Shown: one piece after another, positions 53,024-63,254 of the stretch
How the letters are laid out: each line of letters starts with the position of its first letter
Position numbering within the stretch: position 1 is the first letter of the stretch
Assembly (NCBI GenBank): GCA_902793405.1
Contig: CADBDH010000010.1
Location: 62,001-126,000, forward strand
Source: an uncultured Bacteroidales bacterium
Lineage (GTDB): Bacteria; Bacteroidota; Bacteroidia; Bacteroidales; Muribaculaceae
Direction of reading: 5' to 3'
Length of the DNA: 64,000 nt
Position numbers and translations under genes: made by a program
The notes under the pieces: generated by a model
Told to the model about the DNA's origin: nothing
Database searches by the model: none
What the model saw: the letters and a program-made list of their open reading frames with translations, nothing else

Positions 53024-55732
53024 CTATTCGCTTTGTTGAGCCTCTTTCTTGTTCTTGACGGCGAAATAGGCCTGGCCAACAAGGAAGACGGGACAGGTGC
53101 CCAGGATGATCCACAGCCAGTCGCTCACGCTCAGCGGGGCGCAGTTGAATATCGGCGAGCAGCACTGTACCAGCACAATCTGACCCACAAATATCACCAC
53201 GGCCACTCCCCAGAATACTTTGCTGTCCTCCATGTTGTTAAAAGCCCACTTGCCTGTTGCAAACGACCTGGCATTCAACATATTCCAGAATTGCAAGAAC
53301 ACAAACACGCTGAAGAAGATGCCCATCTCGTGCGGACTGATGTTGGGATTGATGCCGCGCATGAACACACGGCCTCCGTTGGCCTCGCGTACGAAATAGT
53401 AATACAGACCTATCATCAGCACGGCGAACAGGAAGCCGGTCACCATGATGAAACGCATCATCGCCGGGGTAATGATGCTCGCACGGGAATCGCGCGGACG
53501 CATTTTCATGAGCACGCTGTTGGGCGGCAAGGCGGCCAGCGCAAGAGCGGCAAAGGTGTCCATGATGAGGTTGACCCACAACATCTGAGTCACCGTGAGC
53601 GCGGGCTGCTTGCTGAAGAAGGAGCAAACAGCGACCACCAGACAGGCACACACGTTGACGGCGAGCTGGAACAGGATAAAACGCTGTATGTTGCTGTATA
53701 ACGATCGGCCCCATAACACGGCCTTATTGATGCTGGCGAACGAATTATCCAGGATGGTGATGTCGCTGGCCTCCTTGGCAACAGCGGTGCCATCGCCCAT
53801 CGACAGGCCCACTTGGGCGGCATTCAGTGCGGGGGCGTCGTTCGTGCCATCGCCGGTGACGGCAACCACCTCGCCCTGCTGTTGCAGCAGACGCACGAGG
53901 CGCGCTTTATCGTCGGGACGGGCCCGTGCCATGATTTTGATTTTCGCGGCCTTTTGGGCGGCTTCATCATCGGCCATGGCGGCAAACTCGGGACCGGTCA
54001 CAATAGCGTCGTCGCCGTCCTCGTCGGTCCACAGTCCCACCTGACGTCCGATTTCGCGTGCCGTACCACCCGTATCTCCGGTAACGATCTTCACCTTCAC
54101 GCCGGCATTGCGGCAGTCCTGGATGGCTGCGGGCACATCAGGACGCACAGGGTCGCTGATGGCGACGATGCCCAGGAACGTGAACGGGGGAATATCACCC
54201 GTCTTGAGCTGCCTGAGCACCTGGTCGGGCTGGTCGGCGGCATCCAGTTCACAATAGGCGAACGCCAACGTGCGCATCGCCTTGGACTGGTAATTGGCCA
54301 ATTCGTCGGCAATTTGGGTAAAGGAGACACCTCCCGCTACCTCATGGCACATGCGCATGAGTATCTCGGGAGCGCCCTTGACCAGCAGCAGGCGCTTGCC
54401 ATTCACGCTGTCGACGACAGTGGCCATCATCTTGGTCATGGTCGAGAAGGGCAACTGGGCCAGTGTATCGCTGGCATCGCGCGTGGCCATGTAGTCGATG
54501 CCCGCGTCGCGCAGCCACAGCAGCAGGGCGCCCTCGGTGGGATTGCCCAGGGCCACCACGTTGGCAGGGTCGCTGTCGTCCAGATAGGCAGTGCTGTTGC
54601 AGGCAATGCTCTCACACACGAGCAGGGCGGCATCGTCGTCCTCGGCCAGTTTCTCTCCGCCAGGCAAGCCATAGAAATGGGCCTGATAGACCTGCATCTG
54701 GTTCTGGGTGAGTGTGCCGGTCTTGTCGGTACAGATGACCGTGGTGGCACCCATGGTCTCGCAAGCATGCATGCGGCGCACCAGGTTGTTGTGCTTCAAC
54801 ATCTTGCGCATACTCAGCGCCAGCGACAGCGTCACACTCATGGGCAGGCCCTCGGGCACCGACACCACGATAAGCGTGACTGCCAGCATCACGGTCTCGA
54901 TAAAATATTGAGCATCGGCAACCAAGCCCTCACTGCCGCCGATCAAGAATTCGGCCAGGCGGCCCAGCACCAGCAGGCCAGCCATCACATAGCTGCCGCG
55001 GGCAATCGTGTGCCCCAGGCGGTCGAGCTGCTGGGTGAGAGGTGTCTTGATATTGTTGTCGATTTGAACATCACGGTAAATCTTTCCGTATTCGGTGCTG
55101 TCCCCCACCCGCTCGACACGCATCGTGGCGTTGCCCTCGATGACGGTGCTTGCACGCAGCAGCTCGTTAACGGGGTAAGTCGCCTCGGTGGGCCCTGCAT
55201 CGGCGTGATGGTTTTTCCTTGCCGACGGCTCGCCGGTGAAGGAACTCTCGTCGACGGTGAGGTTAAAGCTGTCGATGAGGACACCATCGGCGGGCACTTT
55301 CTCGCCGGTGTCCAGCAGGACAATGTCGCCCACCACGATGTCGCAACGCGGCACCTGGGTGACATGACCGTCGCGCATCACTTTCACGTTGACGTGGTCA
55401 TCGGTCTGGTTGAGCAGGCGGAATTTCTTGTTGGCATTGACCTCGACGACGAAACCCACGAGCGTCGCCAACACGATAGCCACAAAAATGCCTATCGGCT
55501 CAAACAGGGTGCTGGCACCCATGTGCAGGCCACAGTATTCATATAAAGACAGTCCCACCGACAGCACAAGGGCCACCAGCAGGATCTTGATAAGCGGGTC
55601 ATTGAATTTAGCAAGGAACTGCTTCCACAGGGGGGTCTGACGCGGCGGTGTGAGCACATTATCGCCATGCTCATGTCGGCTGGCAATCACTTGCTCGGGC
55701 GTTAGGCCCTTATCATGTACTTTCTTTACCAT
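53024..55732 (-). CDS. Calcium-translocating P-type ATPase, PMCA type
   Basis: 902 residues. Actuator TGE-type loop (ESSFTGEPSARK), the phosphorylation site ICTDKTGTLTQNQM, hinge VAVTGDGTNDAPALNAAQVG and the family-typical membrane segments including VSVPEGLPMSVTLSLALSM with the PEGLP Ca2+-site stretch, and a C-terminal MLWVNLIMDTFAALALA. It pumps Ca2+ out of the cytoplasm with ATP. Length is normal for the PMCA-like bacterial branch; no calmodulin-binding tail is expected or seen. Single gene. Confidence 0.93.
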   Translation of the reverse strand: MVKKVHDKGLTPEQVIASRHEHGDNVLTPPRQTPLWKQFLAKFNDPLIKILLVALVLSVGLSLYEYCGLHMGASTLFEPIGIFVAIVLATLVGFVVEVNANKKFRLLNQTDDHVNVKVMRDGHVTQVPRCDIVVGDIVLLDTGEKVPADGVLIDSFNLTVDESSFTGEPSARKNHHADAGPTEATYPVNELLRASTVIEGNATMRVERVGDSTEYGKIYRDVQIDNNIKTPLTQQLDRLGHTIARGSYVMAGLLVLGRLAEFLIGGSEGLVADAQYFIETVMLAVTLIVVSVPEGLPMSVTLSLALSMRKMLKHNNLVRRMHACETMGATTVICTDKTGTLTQNQMQVYQAHFYGLPGGEKLAEDDDAALLVCESIACNSTAYLDDSDPANVVALGNPTEGALLLWLRDAGIDYMATRDASDTLAQLPFSTMTKMMATVVDSVNGKRLLLVKGAPEILMRMCHEVAGGVSFTQIADELANYQSKAMRTLAFAYCELDAADQPDQVLRQLKTGDIPPFTFLGIVAISDPVRPDVPAAIQDCRNAGVKVKIVTGDTGGTAREIGRQVGLWTDEDGDDAIVTGPEFAAMADDEAAQKAAKIKIMARARPDDKARLVRLLQQQGEVVAVTGDGTNDAPALNAAQVGLSMGDGTAVAKEASDITILDNSFASINKAVLWGRSLYSNIQRFILFQLAVNVCACLVVAVCSFFSKQPALTVTQMLWVNLIMDTFAALALAALPPNSVLMKMRPRDSRASIITPAMMRFIMVTGFLFAVLMIGLYYYFVREANGGRVFMRGINPNISPHEMGIFFSVFVFLQFWNMLNARSFATGKWAFNNMEDSKVFWGVAVVIFVGQIVLVQCCSPIFNCAPLSVSDWLWIILGTCPVFLVGQAYFAVKNKKEAQQSE

Positions 55733-55837
55733 GATTACAAAGAGTCAATTTTCACAACTGATAACGTCATGCTTCACGCAAGAACCGTGCCAACCGTTCA
55801 CACGATGGGCAAGGCGCCAAGCCTCAGTTGCCGAAAC

Positions 55838-56602
55838 TCAGCTCCGCCGGGGCTCCAACTGGCGGGCAAAGCGCGCCTTGTTGAAGATGGAGTCCCAACG
55901 CAATTTGATAACGCCCCACAGCGCCTCAAAGAAGATGCTGCTGTTCATCTTGCTCGTGCCCAGCACGCGGTTGACAAACACGATGGGCACCTCCTTGATC
56001 TTGAAACCCATGCGGTGAGCCGTGAACTTCATCTCGATCTGGAAAGCGTATCCCTTGAACTCGATGGCGTCCAGGTTGATCGACAGCAACACCTCACGGC
56101 GGTAGCACACATAGCCTGCCGTAGCATCACGCACCTTCATGCCCGTAATCAGACGGACGTAGGCCGACGCATAGTAACTCATCAGCATCCTGCCCATGGG
56201 CCAGTTCACGACATTCACCCCTGAGATGTATCGCGAACCCACGCTCACGTCGGCGCCACCCGTGGCACACGCGGCCTGCAATTCGGGCAACTTGGCAACA
56301 GGATGCGAGAAGTCAGCATCCATCTCAATGACGTACTCATAGTCATGAGACAAGGCCCACTTGAAGCCGGCAATATAGGCAGTTCCCAAGCCTTGCTTGC
56401 CGGCGCGCTTCAGGATATTGACGCGCTCGGGGTGCAATGCCATCATTTCCTCGACCAGCTTTGCCGTGCCGTCCGGGGAATTGTCGTCAACGATGAGCAC
56501 ATCAAACTGGTGCTCGGTGAGTCCTATCACGGCAGCGATGATGGCCTTGATGTTCTCCTTCTCGTTGTAAGTAGGGATAATAACTAAACTGTCTGACTTC
56601 AT
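55838..56602 (-). CDS. Polyprenol monophosphomannose synthase-like glycosyltransferase (Dpm1 type)
   Basis: 254 residues, no C-terminal membrane helices. LVIIPTYNEKENIKAIIAAV, VLIVDDNSPDGTAKLVEEM, the metal-binding YVIEMDADFSHPVAKLPEL, GADVSVGSRYISGV and VPIVFVNRVLGTSKMNSSIF are all standard for Dpm1-like GT2 enzymes. It would load mannose (or another sugar) from a nucleotide onto a polyprenyl phosphate at the membrane. Protein O-glycosylation or lipoglycan assembly are possible users. A -7 box lies 38 bases upstream. Confidence 0.92.
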   Translation of the reverse strand: MKSDSLVIIPTYNEKENIKAIIAAVIGLTEHQFDVLIVDDNSPDGTAKLVEEMMALHPERVNILKRAGKQGLGTAYIAGFKWALSHDYEYVIEMDADFSHPVAKLPELQAACATGGADVSVGSRYISGVNVVNWPMGRMLMSYYASAYVRLITGMKVRDATAGYVCYRREVLLSINLDAIEFKGYAFQIEMKFTAHRMGFKIKEVPIVFVNRVLGTSKMNSSIFFEALWGVIKLRWDSIFNKARFARQLEPRRS

Positions 56603-56640
56603 GAGTGCTTTGAATAATTATTGGTCGACGTTACAAACTA

Positions 56641-56648
56641 CAAAAGTA
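56641..56648 (-). promoter_or_regulatory. TACTTTTG -7 box of the Dpm1-like gene
   Basis: CAAAAGTA on the plus strand, 38 bases before the ATG at 56602. Confidence 0.5.
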
Positions 56649-56838
56649 CTAATATTTTTTCATATAACGGCACCACAGCCCCATCTTATTGCCTTTTTTG
56701 TGTTTTTTATGATTTCCAGAATGAAGTTCCAGGGTAATGCCATGGCACTATCGTAATAAATAGCATTATGCAATCGTTTACATATTAAATATTTGTTAAT
56801 TAAACAGCAAGCCACTCATTATTAATATAACAACTGCA

Positions 56839-56846
56839 TATCTTTG
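56839..56846 (+). promoter_or_regulatory. TATCTTTG -7 box of the 2021-aa protein gene, with a long leader
   Basis: TATCTTTG predicts a start near 56853, leaving a leader of about 165 bases before the ATG at 57018. The leader has a short AGCC/GGCT inverted repeat near 56850-56867 and a purine-rich GGGGGCAAGAAGG at 56934. No known riboswitch pattern is recognised. The rest of the 415-base gap (56603-57017) is AT-rich without a gene. Confidence 0.45.
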
Positions 56847-57017
56847 CCAGCCTTTTGTCTTGTGGCTTAACCAACGACCTAAAGGCACTTTGTGACCTGT
56901 TTTTGGGCTCAGGCTCAATCGTGACCATCAATTGGGGGCAAGAAGGTACTATAGCATAACCAATAATATTACATCCAACTGATTATAAATAATTTACACA
57001 TTAACTAACATTTTGAG

Positions 57018-60000
57018 ATGAAAAAATTAGCATTATTCACCAAGGGGACGTTCAGGCTACTGGCCCTGATTCTCTGTTTGGCTGCAACTGTTCCGCAGCT
57101 CCACGCCGCAATTGTCGTGGCCGGAGACAACACGGCTCTGTTTGGCGCCAGTTGGTCATCGCAAGCCAACTCCTCCAACCAGATGGCCCAGTACGGCAGC
57201 ACGAACTACTATTACCTTGCCAAGGCCAACGTTTCATTGTCAGGAACAACCAATTATAAGGTTGTTGACAATGGCACGTGGTATGGCGCCAACGGTAGTA
57301 CCAGCGATAGCGACATTTCGTTTACTGCCAACGGTACACACAGCATTGTGTTTATCTATAACACAAGCAATCACAAAGTGAAGCACATCGCTTCATTCCA
57401 GACGATTGTAATCGCTGGCGAAGACACTCAAGCACTGGGGTCGTCATGGAGCAACAACGATGCCAACAACCAGATGACCACCACCGACGGCATCACTTAC
57501 ACGCTGACCAGGAACGTCACCTATAGCGGCAGTGCCTCCTATGGCTTCAAAGCCGTTGTTAACGGTGCCTGGCATGGTGACGCCGGTGAAAACAATGGCG
57601 GCAACATCTACTACACCATCCCCGAAGCTGGCGAGTATGACATCACATTCACGCTCAATGCCGTGACGGGTATGCCGAGCGTGAGTGTTGTTCGCGCCAA
57701 TGTTCCAACCTATGACTACACGTTCTACGTTTATCTGCCCCACGGCGGCACTCCCTACCTGTATCTGTGGAACGGCAGCAACAGGCCCAACGGCAACTGG
57801 CCTGGTGGCCAGATGACGCAGACCGAGCGCCTCGCCGACAACAACGACTGGTACAAGGTAACGGTGAATTGTGAATACACGACCCTGTCGGCCATCGTCG
57901 ACTTGGGCAACAATGCCAACCAGAGTGCTAACATCAACGACTTGGCACCGGGCACCTACTACATCACCTGGGACGGCGACAACCGAACCACAGCCGACGT
58001 CAGCACCGATGCGCCGACGCCTCCCCCTGCCCCCGACTACTACGTTGTGGGCGATTTGGCACTGATCGGTCACGATTGGGCGACATCCAACGATACCAAG
58101 ATGACCGAGACCTCGGGCACCTATACCTGGAGCAGAAACGACATTCACCTGAATGCCGGTAACTACAACCTCAAGGTGCTCTCCAGCAACAACGAGTGGT
58201 ATGGCGACGCGCAGGGTGGTAACGTGGTTGTTAATGCCGACGTCAACGGCACCTACAATCTGGCAGTGACCTTCGACCCCACCACGGGCATTGTCGACGC
58301 CACGCTGATCAAGACGGCTTCTGACCCCGTTTATACCTATGACATCTACGTGCGCTACGCGGGCAACGAGGACGCGGGCAATGTCTATGCTTACGCCTTC
58401 GACTCCTTCGGCAACAAGCCCTTGGGCAATTGGGGCGGAACGAAGCTGACCGACATGGACGCACAGACCATCAACACCTACACCTACTATCATGTGACGG
58501 TCACTTCCTATGACCCCGCTGCCAAGGTCATCTTCAACGAGAACCAGAGCGGCTCGACACAAACAGCCAATCTGGACCTGCAGGTAGGTGACAACTACTT
58601 CACCTACAACGGCGGCTCCAGCGTAGCAGGTCCCTCGAGCAACCCCGATGAGGAACCCGTCATCACCTATTATGTCATGGGCGACGACACCAGCATCTTC
58701 CCCAACGGCTGGAACACGGGCGACGGCACCGCCATGACCGACAACGGCGACGGCACCTACACCTGGACCTCGAGCGAGGTTCACCTGAATGCCGGCACCA
58801 ACTACGGCTACAAAGTCTTTGGCGACGACAACACCTGGCATCCCAGTGGCAGCGGCAATGCCACCTTCAATGTCAACAGGCCTGGCAACTATACGGTGAC
58901 GGTCACCTTCGACGGCACCAACGTCAACGCTGTGGCTACCCTCGTTCAACCCGATCCCATCTACATCCTGGGCGACGAGGGACTGGGTCTGACCTGGAGC
59001 TATGCTCCCACGACTCAGATGACCTTTGACGATGGCGAGGGTGTCTTCACCTACACCACCGAGGTTGCTTCAACGACCGCCTACCACTTTGTGTTCGGTA
59101 ACGGACAGGGCAACGACTGGGATGACTTTAACGGCCACTACCGCATCGGTCCCACGGGTGAGACCCAGGAAGTCACCATCAACGGCAACTACCAGCCCAC
59201 TCAGGTGGCCAATGGCGGCAGCTACAGCTTCACGGTCAATCCCGGCACCGTCACCATCTACTTCGACGTCGCCAACATGCAGTTCAAGGTGGAAGGCAAC
59301 TTGCCCACCTACGACTACACGTTCTACGTGCTGCCCAGCGATGCTGGCATCACGCCCTACATCTACTTGTGGAATGGCGATTACCTGCCTGCCAACGGCT
59401 GGCCTGGAAGCCTGATGAGCGAGACCGAGACCCTGGGTGACTACAACACCTGGCACAAGTACACGTTGGCCTCATCGACCGACGTCCTTAACGCCATCAT
59501 CAACCTCGACCACGACGGGCAGACCGGCGACATCATGAATCTGGCTCCCAACACCTACTACATCAAGTGGAACACTACCACCAATGAGTACGAGATCACG
59601 ACCGAGGCCCCGACGCCTCCCGTCATCTATATCGAGGGTTCAACAGGCTTAGGTTTGACCTGGAGTCCGGTTCCCACCCAACTGATGACCGCCGATCCTC
59701 AGACCGGCATCTACAGCTACTCTTATGAGGTGACCGAGGCCGGCACCTATAACTTTGTGTTCGCCAACGGTCAGGGCAATGACGGGGAAGACTGGGACAA
59801 CTTCAACACCAACTTCCGTATCGGTCCCACTGCCGGCAGCCAAGCCATCGACCTGGACGGCCAGTGGCATCAGACCCAGATGGCTGGTGGCGACTTTGGC
59901 TCCTACCGCATCGCTGTCGAGCCTGGCATGTTGACCATTTACTACAATCCCACCGACATGACCTTCATGGTCGATGGCAATGCCGAGCACTTCACCTACA

Positions 60001-63000
60001 CGTTCTACGTCCTGCCTGACGATCCCGCCGTCACTCCTTACCTGTACCTGTGGGGCATCAACGATATCCACTACACGGGTGCATATCCGGGCGACGTTCT
60101 CACCGAGACCGTTGTGCTGGACGACGGCAACACGTGGTACAAGAAGACTGTTTCCATCACGACAGACTTCATCAACGCGCTCGTGAGCGCCGGCGGCAAC
60201 AATGCCGATGACACCAAGACCAAGGACATCACCTATATCGATCCCGGCACCTACTACATCTACTGGACAACCGACCGCAACACCGCTGCCGACATCCTGT
60301 ATGATGAGAACAACCAGCCGATTTACCGCTACAACCACTACGAGATGTACATCGATGCTCCCGGTCATCCCGGCGGGGACCTGTACATGCACGGTGACTA
60401 CACCTACGAGAACCAGCACTACAGCTACAGCCCGAGAAATGCAGCCAAGATGAAGTATGATGCCAACACCGGCACCTACTACATGAACAACGTGACGCTG
60501 AACAATAACACCACGTTCTGCTTCTCTAACCTGTTGAGTGATGACGACGAGTGGAGCAACCCGGACCGCCACCGTTACGGCAACGGCGCTGCCGAGGGCT
60601 ATACCGTGAACCCCGACGGCACCAACTACCTGGAGGTGAACGACACCCGCATCAACCGCAACCTGCCGCTCGACACGTGGAGTAACATCAACGGCGAGTA
60701 CAGGATGTTCACCTCGGGCATCTTCAATGTACTGGTCAACCCCGAGCAGCACTGGGTAAAACTCATCAAGACCGATCACATGATGCTCACCCCCATGAAC
60801 ATCTACCTCGAGCAGACCTCCAACGTCAAGATCGACAATGTGAAGGAACCCGGCACGACCTACACTGCCCAGATGTTTGACAACGGTTACTGGCCCCTGA
60901 GCGCCTACAATGCCGCCGACCTGGGCGAGACCTGGGATCCCAACGGCGACAACCACTATGGCGTCAAGTACATCGGCGATACCATCACCGTCGATGGCAA
61001 GAAGTGGTGGCACTGGGAGGTGACCGCTTCGATCTGCGAATTCTTCTTCACCCGTACCAATACCGACAGGCAACCGCTTCAGAGCGACGTCATCCGCCGC
61101 AAGTCGGGTGTCCAGTGGATCACTTGGGACGAGGTAGACGGCACGACCACAATGACCGACCACACGCGCGAGTATTTCGAGGCTGCGGCCAACGCCCTGC
61201 CCTCTAACGTTGTGGTCATCGAGGGTCACTACTATGTCTATTTCATCAACACCGTGGGATGGCAGAACGTTTATTGCTACGCCTGGGACAACAACGTGGA
61301 TGAACAGGGCCGCCCCGACAATTTCTATGCCGACGGCTATTCACGCGTGATGAGCCAGTGGCCGGGCAAACCTTGTGAACGCATCGGCATCGATCCCGTC
61401 ACGGGCTATGAGGTATGGCGCTACGACTTCGGTACCATCGCCGGCACCGAGGCACCCAATGGCGGCATCATCTTCAACGACGGCAACAATGACCAAGGCA
61501 GCCAAGTCAAGGAGCAGACCGGCGACTTTGGTTACATCAATGGCGGTGTTTATGACTACCTGGGTCTGTTCGACGGCGCCTACACGTTGAACAACCTCAT
61601 CCGCACCGCCGCTATGGATGTGCGCTACACCGTGAGCAACGACCTGGTGGGTGTTTACTACGATGAGGATGCCGAAACCATCATCCATTACACCGACATC
61701 AACGGCGAGCCCGCATCAGACATGATCAAGGGCGCCCTGTATGCCAAGGACATGAACCTCTATGGCGAGAAGTCCTATAAGCCCGATGCTTCCTATTCCG
61801 ACTACGTTTATGACATCTGCTATGCCAATCACGTGCCTGGCGGCTCACAGGTGATGCAGAAGAAGACGACCTATGACCAGAGTAACTGGATCAAGCTCGT
61901 CATCTCGCCTAACTACGATGGCGGCAGTGCCCTGCCCGTAGCCGAAAACAAGCGTCCCAACCTCAAGGAGTTTGAGGGCTGCATCATTCCTGCCGGAACG
62001 CTCGAGCTGTTCATGACCGACACCATCAACCCGACGGGACACGTCGTGAACATCACCAAGGGCAATCCCATGGCCTACGAGCCCAACGTCTATGTACCTT
62101 ACAGCTTCAACGACTCCTACGTGTTCACCTATACCCATCAGGATTGGCCCCACGAGGAGTATGAGGGCGTTTACCTGACCCGTCCCGTTGTGACCTGGGA
62201 TGTCACCGACGAGGGTATCGTCAGGGGCGGTACCGTCGAGCACAAGCCCGACGAGAGCAGGCTCTACAAGATGTTCTACGTCGCTCCCAAGCCCCAGGAG
62301 GTAGCCTATGTCACCTGGATTGTCTATGACAACAACAATGAGGACAAGGTATACCCGGGCTATGACCACAACGTGTACACCCCCTACACTCCCGTAGCCA
62401 GCAGACTTCCCGAGGATCCGGGCCGTTTCTATGCTCCCAGCAACTGGAAGCGTTCGACCCCCATCAGCTCAAGCGTGTATAACGAGGTACAGTACCTCAG
62501 CTACGACGAGTGGGAGAACTATTACCACCAGAACATCAGCGACGTTTCCAACGGCTACATGCAGCTGGGCGGTGTCAAGGTCAACTGGTCGCTGTTCGAC
62601 GAGGAGAAGGTGGGAATGCCCTGGTGGCAGATCTTCCAGCCCGGACAGGCCTACAAGCTCAAGGCTATTGTGCGCTACGCCCACGACAACGACGGCAACG
62701 TCTGCTACGAGCCCAGCAACGGCTATATCGACTGGGATACCCCCAACGGGAACAACGATGCTACCGGCTCGGTGCGCAATGCACCGCGACGCGATGGCGG
62801 TAATGGCCAGGGCAACTATGCCAACATGTACTTCACCAGCGACTATGACATGGAGGACAGCAAGTTCATCCTCTTCCCGATTGAGGCCAGTCCCGATCCC
62901 GCCAGCGGCAGCTCGATGGGTAACGTGACCACCGTCAGGGAGATTGCCGTGAACCGCACCGTCACCGGTGTTTACTACTATAACCTGATGGGTGTGATGA

Positions 63001-63083
63001 GCGATAAGCCGTTCGACGGCATCAATATCGTTGTCACCACCTACAGCGACGGCAGCCGCACGTCCAAGAAAATCCTGCGGTAA
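57018..63083 (+). CDS. Giant secreted multi-module protein (SusE/CBM-like repeats) with sorting-domain-like C-terminus
   Basis: 2021 residues. Signal peptide, then two alternating module types. Type A (X25/SusE-like; e.g. VVGDLALIGHDWATSNDTKM) starts near 32, 129, 342, 549, 648 and 868. Type B (CBM26-like; e.g. YDYTFYVYLPHGGTPYLYLW) starts near 232, 437, 764 and 991. A non-repeated region of about 870 residues follows, with Trp/Tyr-rich stretches (YCYAWDNNVDEQGRPDNFYA). The end VYYYNLMGVMSDKPFDGINI with VVTTYSDGSRTSKKILR is the tail shared with the 401-aa protein. No glycosidase motif is recognised. A surface adhesin or starch-type glycan binder is the best guess. It is a single gene with its own terminator. 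Confidence 0.85.
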   Translation: MKKLALFTKGTFRLLALILCLAATVPQLHAAIVVAGDNTALFGASWSSQANSSNQMAQYGSTNYYYLAKANVSLSGTTNYKVVDNGTWYGANGSTSDSDISFTANGTHSIVFIYNTSNHKVKHIASFQTIVIAGEDTQALGSSWSNNDANNQMTTTDGITYTLTRNVTYSGSASYGFKAVVNGAWHGDAGENNGGNIYYTIPEAGEYDITFTLNAVTGMPSVSVVRANVPTYDYTFYVYLPHGGTPYLYLWNGSNRPNGNWPGGQMTQTERLADNNDWYKVTVNCEYTTLSAIVDLGNNANQSANINDLAPGTYYITWDGDNRTTADVSTDAPTPPPAPDYYVVGDLALIGHDWATSNDTKMTETSGTYTWSRNDIHLNAGNYNLKVLSSNNEWYGDAQGGNVVVNADVNGTYNLAVTFDPTTGIVDATLIKTASDPVYTYDIYVRYAGNEDAGNVYAYAFDSFGNKPLGNWGGTKLTDMDAQTINTYTYYHVTVTSYDPAAKVIFNENQSGSTQTANLDLQVGDNYFTYNGGSSVAGPSSNPDEEPVITYYVMGDDTSIFPNGWNTGDGTAMTDNGDGTYTWTSSEVHLNAGTNYGYKVFGDDNTWHPSGSGNATFNVNRPGNYTVTVTFDGTNVNAVATLVQPDPIYILGDEGLGLTWSYAPTTQMTFDDGEGVFTYTTEVASTTAYHFVFGNGQGNDWDDFNGHYRIGPTGETQEVTINGNYQPTQVANGGSYSFTVNPGTVTIYFDVANMQFKVEGNLPTYDYTFYVLPSDAGITPYIYLWNGDYLPANGWPGSLMSETETLGDYNTWHKYTLASSTDVLNAIINLDHDGQTGDIMNLAPNTYYIKWNTTTNEYEITTEAPTPPVIYIEGSTGLGLTWSPVPTQLMTADPQTGIYSYSYEVTEAGTYNFVFANGQGNDGEDWDNFNTNFRIGPTAGSQAIDLDGQWHQTQMAGGDFGSYRIAVEPGMLTIYYNPTDMTFMVDGNAEHFTYTFYVLPDDPAVTPYLYLWGINDIHYTGAYPGDVLTETVVLDDGNTWYKKTVSITTDFINALVSAGGNNADDTKTKDITYIDPGTYYIYWTTDRNTAADILYDENNQPIYRYNHYEMYIDAPGHPGGDLYMHGDYTYENQHYSYSPRNAAKMKYDANTGTYYMNNVTLNNNTTFCFSNLLSDDDEWSNPDRHRYGNGAAEGYTVNPDGTNYLEVNDTRINRNLPLDTWSNINGEYRMFTSGIFNVLVNPEQHWVKLIKTDHMMLTPMNIYLEQTSNVKIDNVKEPGTTYTAQMFDNGYWPLSAYNAADLGETWDPNGDNHYGVKYIGDTITVDGKKWWHWEVTASICEFFFTRTNTDRQPLQSDVIRRKSGVQWITWDEVDGTTTMTDHTREYFEAAANALPSNVVVIEGHYYVYFINTVGWQNVYCYAWDNNVDEQGRPDNFYADGYSRVMSQWPGKPCERIGIDPVTGYEVWRYDFGTIAGTEAPNGGIIFNDGNNDQGSQVKEQTGDFGYINGGVYDYLGLFDGAYTLNNLIRTAAMDVRYTVSNDLVGVYYDEDAETIIHYTDINGEPASDMIKGALYAKDMNLYGEKSYKPDASYSDYVYDICYANHVPGGSQVMQKKTTYDQSNWIKLVISPNYDGGSALPVAENKRPNLKEFEGCIIPAGTLELFMTDTINPTGHVVNITKGNPMAYEPNVYVPYSFNDSYVFTYTHQDWPHEEYEGVYLTRPVVTWDVTDEGIVRGGTVEHKPDESRLYKMFYVAPKPQEVAYVTWIVYDNNNEDKVYPGYDHNVYTPYTPVASRLPEDPGRFYAPSNWKRSTPISSSVYNEVQYLSYDEWENYYHQNISDVSNGYMQLGGVKVNWSLFDEEKVGMPWWQIFQPGQAYKLKAIVRYAHDNDGNVCYEPSNGYIDWDTPNGNNDATGSVRNAPRRDGGNGQGNYANMYFTSDYDMEDSKFILFPIEASPDPASGSSMGNVTTVREIAVNRTVTGVYYYNLMGVMSDKPFDGINIVVTTYSDGSRTSKKILR

Positions 63084-63116
63084 TCCCACACCGCATTATT
63101 TCAGACGATAGCTGAT

Positions 63117-63162
63117 GATGGCCGCGCCCCGACTTTAAAAAGGGGGTGCGGCCATCTTTTTT
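63117..63162 (+). terminator. Intrinsic terminator of the 2021-aa protein gene
   Basis: GATGGCCGCGCCCC (63117-63130) pairs with GGGGTGCGGCCATC (63143-63156, one G-T pair), followed by TTTTTT. Confidence 0.9.
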
Positions 63163-63170
63163 ACGGTTTT

Positions 63171-63202
63171 TTTGGCATTCCGCGCGACTTGCATTATCTT
63201 TG
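63171..63202 (+). promoter_or_regulatory. Promoter of the DUF1599 gene
   Basis: TTTG (63171-63174), 20 bases, TATCTTTG (63195-63202): a complete match to the Bacteroides pattern, 53 bases before the ATG at 63255. Confidence 0.75.
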
Positions 63203-63254
63203 TGGGTTCAAACATCAACTAGACAACACAACCGAAAACTGACAACAGGCTACT

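Noticed and set aside
56847..57017. Riboswitch in the leader of the 2021-aa gene
   Set aside because: Only a weak short hairpin is visible and no known aptamer consensus could be recognised.
57444..61229. Long antisense open frames (about 500 codons each) under the 2021-aa gene
   Set aside because: Gly/Val-rich products with no domains; they mirror the repeat structure of the sense protein.
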